A stretch of DNA of 8,220 nt from Planctomycetaceae bacterium (lineage in GTDB: Bacteria; Planctomycetota; UBA1135; GCA-002686595). Positions 1-5,794 of this stretch are shown here, piece by piece (within the stretch, counting starts at the first letter, position 1; every line of letters starts with the position of its first letter). A program made the position numbers and the translations under genes. A model generated the notes under the pieces. That model saw nothing but the letters and a program-made list of their open reading frames with translations, was not told the origin of the DNA and made no database searches. The stretch spans positions 1 to 8,220 of the forward strand of contig JABWBL010000127.1 in assembly GCA_013360535.1 (NCBI GenBank), in the 5' to 3' direction.

Positions 1-108
1 GGGCGCGGGAGGGGCCGGCGTGCCCAGGGTGAGCACGAGCGCGGCGCTGGCGGCTCCGGCGAGGGCGGCGACGACGACGGTCACGGCGGTGGAGGTGGTG
101 CTCGACAT
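1..108 (-). CDS. Probable 5' end of a divergent gene, membrane-anchored or secreted product, partial
   Basis: Read on the minus strand, an ATG at 108-106 opens a stop-free frame of 36 codons running off the left edge. The visible residues begin MSSTTSTAVT, continue into a roughly 20-residue hydrophobic stretch rich in Val, Ala and Leu (about residues 8-28), and then become Pro/Ala-rich. That pattern fits an uncleaved signal anchor or a signal peptide followed by a flexible linker. Thirty-four of the 36 codons end in G or C, matching the codon use of the genes in this window. No convincing ribosome-binding site is visible before the ATG. The gene would diverge from the sulfatase, leaving about 92 bases between the two starts. 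The product cannot be identified. A chance open frame in GC-rich DNA remains possible. Confidence 0.42.
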   Translation of the reverse strand, partial: MSSTTSTAVTVVVAALAGAASAALVLTLGTPAPPAP

Positions 109-200
109 CGAAGGCGCAACCCGCGAGGGGGGCTGAGGTGTCGGGGAGGTTCGAGGCTAGCAGGCTGCGCGCGGGTGGGGGCGGCGGATAGGCTCGGGGG

Positions 201-1805
201 ATGGTCGGGCGGTGGGAACGGATCTGCGGCGGCGTTCTGCTGGGAGCGTTGGCTGCGTGCGGGTCGGAGGCGGCCGAAGCGCACGCGCCGCAGGCCGCGC
301 GTGCGTCGGAAGCTTCGCAGCGGCCGTCGAACGTCGTGCTGATCGTGCTCGACGACGTCAGCCCGGGCCTGATCGGTGCCTATGACGAGCTCTTCCGCAA
401 GCTGGGGCGGCCGTCGCAGGTTCCGGCGCAGACTCCGGCGATCGACACGCTGCTCGCGGCGCGCGGGCTGACGTTCACGCGCGCTTGGGCGAGCCCGAAG
501 TGCACTCCGACCCGCGCGCAGATCCTCACGGGCCGCAACGGGTTCCACACGGGGGTCGGGCAGATCCTGATGTCGACGGGTGAGGCCGGTTCGCCGGGGC
601 TCGATCCGAAGGCCGAGCTCCTGCCCGAGCGTCTGCGCAAGGCGCCGACGCCGTACCACAGCGCCGCGGTCGGCAAGTGGCACCTGTCGAGCGCGGCGGA
701 GCTCGAGCTCAACCCCGTCGCACCGCTCGGAACTCCGCCGGGACGCTGGTTCGACCGCTACGCTGGCTCGCTCTTCAACCTCGGCGAGGAGCGCGAGAAG
801 CAGGCCGACGACGCGGGCTATTGGGTGTGGCGGAAGTTCCATGCGGGCGGCTTGGCGAGCGGGGCGGAGCTCGAAAATGGGCCGAAAGTGCCGCATTTCA
901 GCGAAGAACGTGCGACGACGATCCACGGCTATCCGAGCGTCGACACGACCGACGATGCGCTCGCGCTGGCGGGCTCGCTGCCCGAGCCGTGGTTCCTGTA
1001 CGTCGCCTACAACGCGATCCACGAGCCGCTGCACCACGTCACGCTCGCGCTGCCGCAGCCGAAGGACGAGCGGCTGCGCGCGAAGGCGACGTGCGACCAT
1101 TCGGAGGACAGCGACGCCGCGATGGCGCGTTGCATGCTGGCGGCGCTCGACTCGCAGATCGGACGGCTCGTCGAGGCGCTCGACGAAAGTGACACGACCG
1201 TGATCCTCGTCGGCGACAACGGCATGGCGCAGCGCGTGTTCCTGCCGCCCTATCCGCGCCACCATGGCAAGGGCTCGATGTACGACGGGGGCATCGAGGT
1301 GCCGTTGATCGTGCGTTCGCCGACGCTGAAGCCGGAGCTGCGTGGCACGAGCACCGCCGCGCCCGCGCACGCGATGGACCTGTTCGCGACCGTCGCGGAA
1401 CTCGCGGGCGCGCCGACCGGCGCTGTCGACGCGGTCTCGCTCGCGCCGCTCCTCACGGGCGCGCTCGCGAACGTGCGGAGCGAGCTCTACAGCGAGCGTT
1501 TCCAGCCCAACTTCGTGCCGACGGCGAGCGGCGGCGTGCCCGAGGGCACCGACATCCGCTGGCACGATCAGGCGCTGTTCGACGGGCGTTTCAAGCTCGT
1601 GCGCGAGTCCAAACGCACCGACGACGGCAAGGTCGAGGTGCTCGAGTCGCTCTACGACCTCGCCCGCGACGTCGCGGAACCCGACTGGATCGAGCGCCGC
1701 AACCTGCTGCACCCCGACTCCGGCCCGCTGCCGACCGCGGCCTCCGAGGCTCTCGCGCGCCTGCGCGCCCGCCTCGACGCCGCCTTCCCGTCGCTCGTGC
1801 GCTGA
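201..1805 (+). CDS. Sulfatase family lipoprotein (arylsulfatase-like), cysteine-type formylglycine enzyme
   Basis: The 534-residue product belongs to the alkaline phosphatase/sulfatase superfamily, which hydrolyses sulfate esters using a calcium ion and a formylglycine residue. The N-terminus is a lipoprotein signal: a hydrophobic run followed by the lipobox LAAC with the acylated Cys at residue 20, then an Ala/Glu-rich linker, so the enzyme should be membrane-tethered outside the cytoplasm. Family landmarks in order are the metal-binding Asp pair D51-D52 (VLDD), the signature C101-T-P-T-R105 followed by a TGR, GKWH (K159, H161), a conserved His near 274 (YNAIHEP), metal ligands D339-N340 (GDNG) and K357 in HGKGSMYDGG. 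C101 should be oxidised to formylglycine by an FGE-type enzyme, and none is encoded here. Length is normal for the family. The substrate cannot be deduced. The ATG is chosen because it gives the intact lipoprotein signal, although the G-rich run just before it is too close to be a good ribosome-binding site. It is separated by 150 bases from argR and probably not part of the arginine operon. Confidence 0.9.
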   Translation: MVGRWERICGGVLLGALAACGSEAAEAHAPQAARASEASQRPSNVVLIVLDDVSPGLIGAYDELFRKLGRPSQVPAQTPAIDTLLAARGLTFTRAWASPKCTPTRAQILTGRNGFHTGVGQILMSTGEAGSPGLDPKAELLPERLRKAPTPYHSAAVGKWHLSSAAELELNPVAPLGTPPGRWFDRYAGSLFNLGEEREKQADDAGYWVWRKFHAGGLASGAELENGPKVPHFSEERATTIHGYPSVDTTDDALALAGSLPEPWFLYVAYNAIHEPLHHVTLALPQPKDERLRAKATCDHSEDSDAAMARCMLAALDSQIGRLVEALDESDTTVILVGDNGMAQRVFLPPYPRHHGKGSMYDGGIEVPLIVRSPTLKPELRGTSTAAPAHAMDLFATVAELAGAPTGAVDAVSLAPLLTGALANVRSELYSERFQPNFVPTASGGVPEGTDIRWHDQALFDGRFKLVRESKRTDDGKVEVLESLYDLARDVAEPDWIERRNLLHPDSGPLPTAASEALARLRARLDAAFPSLVR

Positions 1806-1863
1806 AGAGAGGGGCCTGTAGGGGCCGTGCGGGGCGGTCCATTCGTGGGAGGGCCGAATCCGC

Positions 1864-1877
1864 AGAATAAACATGCG
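1864..1877 (+). promoter_or_regulatory. ARG-box-like operator half, upstream copy
   Basis: AGAATAAACATGCG matches 10 of 14 positions of the enterobacterial ARG box TGAATWWWWATTCA (counted by eye). It lies just upstream of the -35 candidate and upstream of argR, where an ArgR hexamer would be expected to bind. Its centre is 37 bp from that of the second box, unlike the 21 bp of classical paired ARG boxes, so cooperative binding in the E. coli manner is not assured. Confidence 0.4.
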
Positions 1878-1881
1878 GGCG

Positions 1882-1910
1882 TTGACGGCGGAATATTCGG
1901 CGAATAAAGT
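1882..1910 (+). promoter_or_regulatory. Candidate sigma70-type promoter for the arg operon
   Basis: TTGACG at 1882-1887 is a near-consensus -35 element. After an exact 17-base spacer comes TAAAGT at 1905-1910, which matches four of six positions of TATAAT. Transcription would start near 1917, giving a leader of about 39 bases before the argR ATG. The element sits in the most AT-rich part of the window, and its -10 region is inside the downstream ARG-box-like sequence, the arrangement expected for repression by ArgR. This rests on sequence inspection only. Confidence 0.5.
1891..1898. repeat. 8-bp perfect palindrome GAATATTC between promoter elements
   Basis: GAATATTC is self-complementary and lies in the spacer between the -35 and -10 candidates. 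It contains the GAAT and ATTC half-sites of an ARG box but with no spacer between them, so it is not a standard ARG box. It may be part of the ArgR binding region or simply an incidental AT-rich palindrome. Confidence 0.35.
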
Positions 1911-1914
1911 TTCG
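1901..1914 (+). promoter_or_regulatory. ARG-box-like operator overlapping the -10 region
   Basis: CGAATAAAGTTTCG has perfect CGAA/TTCG inverted arms around a 6-base AT-rich centre and matches 10 of 14 positions of TGAATWWWWATTCA. It covers the candidate -10 hexamer, so an occupied site would block RNA polymerase. With argR as the first gene downstream, this suggests arginine-dependent autoregulation of the whole operon. Confidence 0.5.
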
Positions 1915-1955
1915 CGCCTCGAAGCCCGAAGGGGCTCTCCGAGAGCAACCACCCG

Positions 1956-2381
1956 ATGGCCGACCCTACCCCGCGACGCGAGGCGATCTGCGAGCTCCTC
2001 AAGGATGAGGACATCGCGAGCCAGGAGCAGCTGCTCGAGCACCTCGAGCGGCGCGGCTTCCAGACCTCGCAGCCCGTGCTGTCGCGCGACCTGCGCGCGC
2101 TCAACGTGGCGAAGCAGGCGGGGTTCTACCGGGTGGGTGACGGCGAGCGGGTCACTCCGCTGGCGACGCTGAAGAGCCTGCTCCGTTCGGAGCGCCCGGT
2201 GTCGCACTTCGTGCTGCTGCGCTGCGAGCCCGGGGCCGCCAGCGCGGTCGCGCGAGCGCTCGAGGCCGAGGGCATCGACGGTCTCGTCGGCACGATCGCC
2301 GGCGACGACACGGTGCTCGTCGCCTCCGAAACCCACGCGGCGTCCCAGCGCGTTCGCCGTCGCGTGCAGGAACTGCTGTAG
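1956..2381 (+). CDS. argR: Arginine repressor ArgR
   Basis: This is a 141-residue transcriptional regulator of arginine metabolism, about the usual length for ArgR/AhrC. The N-terminal half (residues about 5-60) is a winged helix-turn-helix, with the recognition-helix signature SQPVLSRDLR around residues 38-47. The usual Ala-Thr of SQATxSRDL is replaced here by Pro-Val. The C-terminal half (about 75-141) is the oligomerisation and arginine-binding domain, marked by the hallmark GTIAGDDT at residues 112-119, whose Asp pair (D117-D118) contacts the arginine co-repressor in the family. As a hexamer it should bind ARG boxes when arginine is plentiful. The ATG at 1956 has only a weak upstream GAGAG (1941-1945), but no better in-frame start is seen and the helix-turn-helix begins at the expected distance. 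It is the first gene of the arg operon, with argG starting 30 bases after its stop. Confidence 0.96.
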   Translation: MADPTPRREAICELLKDEDIASQEQLLEHLERRGFQTSQPVLSRDLRALNVAKQAGFYRVGDGERVTPLATLKSLLRSERPVSHFVLLRCEPGAASAVARALEAEGIDGLVGTIAGDDTVLVASETHAASQRVRRRVQELL

Positions 2382-2398
2382 CTCCCTTTCCCTCGCCC

Positions 2399-2403
2399 GA
2401 GGA
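2399..2403 (+). promoter_or_regulatory. Ribosome-binding site of argG
   Basis: GAGGA lies 8 bases before the ATG at 2412 and supports that start. The 30-base argR-argG gap contains no terminator or promoter-like sequence, so the two genes are probably co-transcribed. Confidence 0.7.
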
Positions 2404-2411
2404 TCGCATCG

Positions 2412-3617
2412 ATGCGCGTTCTGCTTGCCTATTCCGGTGGTCTCGACACGTCCTACCTCGTCGCGTGGCTCACGCGCGTCGAGAAGGCGCAGGTCACGAC
2501 TCTGGCCGTCGACTGCGGCGGCTGGAGCGCGCAGGAGCGCAAGGACATCGAGACGCGAGCGATCGCGCTCGGTGCGGTCGAGCACCGTTTCGTCGACGCG
2601 CGCGCCGAGCTCTTCTCGCGCGTCGTGCGCTGGCTGATCGCGGGCAACGTGCGCCGCGGCGCCGCGTACCCGCTGTCAGTGGGTGCCGAGCGTGGCCTGC
2701 AGGCCGAGATTCTCGCGCGCATGTCGACCGAAGGTGAATTCGACGCGTGCGCGCACGGCTGCACGGCGGCCGGCAACGATCAGGTGCGTTTCGAGGCCGC
2801 GCTCGCGACGATCGCGCCCAGCCTGAAGGCGCTCGCGCCCGTGCGCGACCTCGCGCCGAGCCGCGAGGAGCAGCGCAAGTGGCTCAACGACCAGGGTCTG
2901 CCGGTGCCGGCCGCGGGCGGCAAGTACTCGGTCAATCAAGGCCTGTGGGGCGTGACGATCGGCGGTGGCGAGCTGCACACGTCCGATCAGGCGCTGCCGG
3001 AAGAGGCTTGGTACTGGACGAAGAACGGCCACGGCCGCGCGACGCTGCAGGTCGGATTCGAGAACGGCGTGCCCGTGTCGCTCGGCGGACTGCCGATGGA
3101 TCCGGTGACGCTGATCGAGCGCCTCAACACCGAAGCGGGCGCGTTCGGCGTCGGTCGCGGCTACCACCTCGGCGACACGGTGCTCGGCATCAAGGGCCGC
3201 ATCGCGTTCGAGGCTCCGGCGGCGGAAGTGCTGATCGAGGCGCACCGCGAGCTCGAGAAGCTCGTGCTGATCGAGGACCAGCGCTTCTGGAAGGATCATC
3301 TGGGCGACGTGTACGGCCGGCGCCTGCACCAGGGCCTGTTCCACGATCCGTTCCAGCGCGACCTCGAGGCGTTCTTCGCGTCGACGCAGCAGCGTGTCAC
3401 GGGCACCGTGAAGGTGCGCGTGCAGCCGGGTTCGGCGCTCGTCGAAGGCGTGTCGTCGCCCTACAGCATGCTGACCGCGAGCGACGCCAAGTACGGCGAG
3501 CGCGCGGGCTCCAACGCGACGCCGCAGGGGGCGCTCGGCCTCGCACGCGCGCTGGCGGAACCGGCGCGGCTCTTCCGGCGCGCGGGCGAGAAGGGCGCTG
3601 CGGAGGTGGCGAAGTGA
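2412..3617 (+). CDS. argG: Argininosuccinate synthase
   Basis: This enzyme joins citrulline and aspartate using ATP to give argininosuccinate, the penultimate step of arginine synthesis, in the cytoplasm. The 401-residue length is normal. The N-terminal PP-loop ATP-pyrophosphatase motif AYSGGLDTS is at residues 6-14. The conserved citrulline/aspartate-binding loop appears as GCTAAGNDQVRFE starting at residue 116, followed by YSVNQGLWG and a C-terminal domain with KG.I.FEAPA and the tetramer region. In common ArgG the loop reads GCTGKGNDQ. Here the Gly-Lys pair is Ala119-Ala120, a departure that as recalled is also seen in part in Bacteroidetes-type ArgG (GAGNDQ). The sequence overall resembles that type rather than the E. 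coli long form. It is translated between argR and the P-loop gene, whose GTG start overlaps the argG stop by 4 bases. Confidence 0.95.
   Translation: MRVLLAYSGGLDTSYLVAWLTRVEKAQVTTLAVDCGGWSAQERKDIETRAIALGAVEHRFVDARAELFSRVVRWLIAGNVRRGAAYPLSVGAERGLQAEILARMSTEGEFDACAHGCTAAGNDQVRFEAALATIAPSLKALAPVRDLAPSREEQRKWLNDQGLPVPAAGGKYSVNQGLWGVTIGGGELHTSDQALPEEAWYWTKNGHGRATLQVGFENGVPVSLGGLPMDPVTLIERLNTEAGAFGVGRGYHLGDTVLGIKGRIAFEAPAAEVLIEAHRELEKLVLIEDQRFWKDHLGDVYGRRLHQGLFHDPFQRDLEAFFASTQQRVTGTVKVRVQPGSALVEGVSSPYSMLTASDAKYGERAGSNATPQGALGLARALAEPARLFRRAGEKGAAEVAK
3602..3606 (+). promoter_or_regulatory. Ribosome-binding site supporting the GTG start of the P-loop gene
   Basis: GGAGG is positioned 7 bases before the GTG at 3614. 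It lies inside the last codons of argG. This strong site decides the start of the downstream gene, even though its reading frame stays open far upstream through argG. Confidence 0.75.
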
Positions 3618-4705
3618 AGCGCTGCACGCTCGACAAGATCGCGTCGGTCACGCTGCGCCTGGGGCTCGATCGCAACGCCGTGCTCGGCGAGACGATTCCC
3701 GCGGAGGCCGGCACGGTGATCGCGTGCCGCGTCAAGAACGCGAAGACGAACTACAACACGCTCGAGGACGTGCACGGCCGCATGGTCGCGCTGCATCCCG
3801 GCGACATCATCGCCGGCGCGCTCGGCCATCGCGACGCGCTGTATGGCTTCAGCGGTCACGTGCCGGAGAAGGTCGCGGTGGGGGACGAGCTCCAGCTCCT
3901 GAACCTCGGCGGCGTGATCGGCACGGGCGCGGAAGCGACGGCGGCGAGTGGTGAACCGTTCCGGCTGGAAGTGCTCGGAAGCGTGCTGGAATTCCCGTAC
4001 CTCGCGACGCGTGTCGGCATTCCGGCCAACATCGCGCGTGCGGCGCTGCCGACGCAGCCGATGCCGACGCGCGCCGAGGGCCTGCCGCCGATGGTCGTGC
4101 TCGTCGGCACGTGCATGGACGCCGGCAAGACGACCGCGGCGTCGATCCTGATCAGCGAGCTCAGCCACAAGGGCCTGCGCGTCGCTGCGGGCAAGCTCAC
4201 CGGCGTTTCGCTGCGCCGCGACATCCTGCAGATGCAGGACTGCGGCGCGGAGCCTGTCGCGATCTTCACCGACTTCGGTGTCGTCACGACCGACGAACGC
4301 ACCGCGGTGCCGGCGGCGCACAGCCTGATCGCGAACCTCGCGAGTTGCGAGCCCGACCTGATCGTGCTCGAGATGGGCGACGGCTTGCTCGGCACGTATG
4401 GAGTGCAGTCGCTGCTCTCCGACGAGGTCATTCGCGGCTCGATCGAGAGCGTCGTGCTGTGCGCGCAGGACCCGGTCGGCTCCTGGGGCGGTCAGCTGCT
4501 TCTGCGCGAGCGGTATGCGCTCGAAGTCGACGTCGTGAGCGGCCGTGTCACCGACACGCCGGTCGGTCGGCGCTTCTGCAACGAGAAGCTCGGGCTTCCG
4601 GCGTTCAACGCGCTGCGCGAGGGCAAGCAACTGACGGACGCGGTGCTGAAGAGCCTCGCGGCGCGTGGGGTGCAGGTCGCGGCGGCGGCGAAGGTGCATG
4701 CGTGA
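3614..4705 (+). CDS. Uncharacterised P-loop NTPase-like protein embedded in the arginine operon
   Basis: I do not recognise an established function for this 363-residue protein. Residues 1 to about 140 form a domain rich in short beta-type segments (for example RLGLDRNAVLGE and GALGHRDALYGFSGHVP). A Pro-rich linker (about 146-158) joins it to a P-loop domain. That domain has a Walker A motif GTCMDAGKTT at residues 165-174, AGKLTG with K194, FTDFG at 218-222 and EMGDGLLGTYG from E253. The arrangement GTxxxxGKT followed by a second lysine (xGKxTG) recalls the dethiobiotin-synthetase (BioD)-like branch of P-loop enzymes and, more loosely, the C-terminal half of DUF1611 proteins. No membrane segment or signal peptide is seen, so it should be cytoplasmic. 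It begins at GTG with a strong GGAGG and overlaps both argG and argC by 4 bases (GTGA), so its synthesis is probably coupled to theirs. That placement argues for a role in arginine synthesis or its control, but the role itself is unknown. Confidence 0.85.
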   Translation: MKRCTLDKIASVTLRLGLDRNAVLGETIPAEAGTVIACRVKNAKTNYNTLEDVHGRMVALHPGDIIAGALGHRDALYGFSGHVPEKVAVGDELQLLNLGGVIGTGAEATAASGEPFRLEVLGSVLEFPYLATRVGIPANIARAALPTQPMPTRAEGLPPMVVLVGTCMDAGKTTAASILISELSHKGLRVAAGKLTGVSLRRDILQMQDCGAEPVAIFTDFGVVTTDERTAVPAAHSLIANLASCEPDLIVLEMGDGLLGTYGVQSLLSDEVIRGSIESVVLCAQDPVGSWGGQLLLRERYALEVDVVSGRVTDTPVGRRFCNEKLGLPAFNALREGKQLTDAVLKSLAARGVQVAAAAKVHA

Positions 4706-5790
4706 GCACGACGGCGATCCAGACGGCGACCGTGCCCGCGTGGGTGTTCGGTGCGAAGGGCATGCTCGCGGGCGAGCTGCTCCGGCTGCTCGACCTGCAT
4801 CCGGCGCTCGAGCTCAAGGGCGCGGTGTCGCGCAGCGAGCAGAGCGTCGTGTCGGCGCATCCGCACCTCGTGACGCGCGCCAAGACGTCGAACCACGACG
4901 AGGCGCTCGCGGCGCTCGCGAGTGCGCTCGCGGGCGGCGGCAAGGCCGTCGTGTTCCTCGCGTTGCCGCATGGCGAATCGGCGGCGCTGTGGGCGAAGCT
5001 CTCGAACGAACTCGGCGCGCTCACCGAGAACCTGTACGTCGTCGATCTCGCGGCGGATTTCCGCCTCGCGAGCCCCGCGCGTTACCAGCAGGCCTACGGG
5101 CATCCGCATCCGGCGCCGCAGGAACTCGCGCGCTTCACTTACGGCCTCGTCGAGCTCGACCGCGCGGCCGTCGTCGGCGCGAAGCGTGTGGCGGCGCCGG
5201 GTTGTTTCGCGACCGCGCTGCAACTCGCGTGCGTGCCCGCTGCGGAAGCGAGGCTGCTCGACACGTCGCGGCCGTGGATCCTGAACGGCATCACGGGCTC
5301 GAGTGGTTCGGGCGTCGAGCCCAAGCCGGGCACTCACCATCCGTGGCGGCACGCGAACATGTGGGCCTATTCGCTCGACGGGCATCGCCACGAGGCTGAG
5401 CTCGCGCAGGCGCTCGAGCGCTGCGGCGCCGTGCCGCCGATCCACTTCGTCGCGCACTCCGGCCCGATGGCGCGCGGCATCCACATGACCGCCGCGCTGC
5501 CGCTCGCGCGCAAGGTGACGACGGCGGAAGTGCACGCGATCTACGCGGCGCGCTTCGCCGGTGCGACGTTCGTCGAGGTGCTCGAGGGCAAGGTGCCCGA
5601 CCTGCGCTCGATCAGCGCGTCGAATCGCGCGCAGCTCGCGGTGAGCGTGCGCGGTGACGTGCTCAACGTGCTCTGCACGCTCGACAACATGACCAAGGGC
5701 GGCGCCGGTCAGGCGCTGCAGTGCGCCAACCTGATGCTGGGTTTCCCCGAGCACTGGGGCCTGCCTCGCGCGGGCCTGGGAGTGAACTAG
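4702..5790 (+). CDS. argC: N-acyl-gamma-glutamyl-phosphate reductase
   Basis: ArgC reduces the N-acyl-glutamyl phosphate made by ArgB to the semialdehyde using NADPH. The 362-residue product starts at GTG 4702, overlapping the previous stop as GTGA, with a GAAGG 7 bases upstream at 4690-4694. The N-terminal dinucleotide-binding loop is GAKGMLAGEL (residues 17-26), equivalent to the usual GASGYTGAEL. The catalytic cysteine is C168 in AAPGCFAT. The substrate-binding and dimerisation domain shows GITGSSGSGVEP and a conserved H228-R-H230-E region. It ends with the typical LDNMTKGGAGQALQ-N-LMLG signature. The frame is open upstream through the preceding gene, but the GTG gives a normal ArgC N-terminus. 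Whether the acyl group is acetyl or succinyl is not visible in this protein, but the downstream transcarbamylase suggests succinyl. argD begins 4 bases after the stop. Confidence 0.94.
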   Translation: MSTTAIQTATVPAWVFGAKGMLAGELLRLLDLHPALELKGAVSRSEQSVVSAHPHLVTRAKTSNHDEALAALASALAGGGKAVVFLALPHGESAALWAKLSNELGALTENLYVVDLAADFRLASPARYQQAYGHPHPAPQELARFTYGLVELDRAAVVGAKRVAAPGCFATALQLACVPAAEARLLDTSRPWILNGITGSSGSGVEPKPGTHHPWRHANMWAYSLDGHRHEAELAQALERCGAVPPIHFVAHSGPMARGIHMTAALPLARKVTTAEVHAIYAARFAGATFVEVLEGKVPDLRSISASNRAQLAVSVRGDVLNVLCTLDNMTKGGAGQALQCANLMLGFPEHWGLPRAGLGVN

Positions 5791-5794
5791 TCCG

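Larger units (their letters stand above)
1806..1955 (+). other. Intergenic regulatory region between the sulfatase gene and argR
   Basis: The first half (about 1806-1860) is very G-rich and shows no convincing intrinsic terminator. Its only inverted repeat, ATTCG/CGAAT at 1841-1845 and 1855-1859, is 5 bp long and lacks a T-run. The second half contains an AT-rich island: bases 1861-1914 are 50% A+T by count, against roughly 30% in the surrounding genes. That island holds a promoter candidate and two ARG-box-like elements listed separately. About 40 bases of probable leader follow before argR. Confidence 0.7.

Noticed and set aside
1841..1859. Possible terminator after the sulfatase gene (ATTCG/CGAAT inverted repeat)
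   Set aside because: The stem is only 5 bp with a 9-base loop and no T-run follows.
1873..2172. Small + strand frame beginning at ATG 1873 in the argR leader
   Set aside because: It is out of frame with argR, would start upstream of the predicted transcription start, and its product is Arg/Ser-rich with no motif.
81..2585. Very long open frame on the minus strand (834 codons) antisense to the sulfatase, argR and part of argG
   Set aside because: Its translation is Arg-rich and low in recognisable motifs. It is the mirror of GC-rich codon use on the + strand, where three recognisable protein families lie.
2747..3613. Upstream extension of the P-loop gene frame through argG
   Set aside because: The upstream translation is Arg/Gly-rich shadow sequence. 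A strong GGAGG 7 bases before GTG 3614 gives a sensible start at the argG stop.
3461..4699. Long minus-strand frames opposite the P-loop gene, argC, argD and the transcarbamylase
   Set aside because: They have the same Arg/His-rich shadow composition and no family motif, and each lies opposite a well-supported + strand gene.
4111..4701. Upstream extension of the argC frame into the P-loop gene
   Set aside because: It overlaps a gene with a clear Walker A motif, and a GTG start at 4702 yields a normal-length ArgC.
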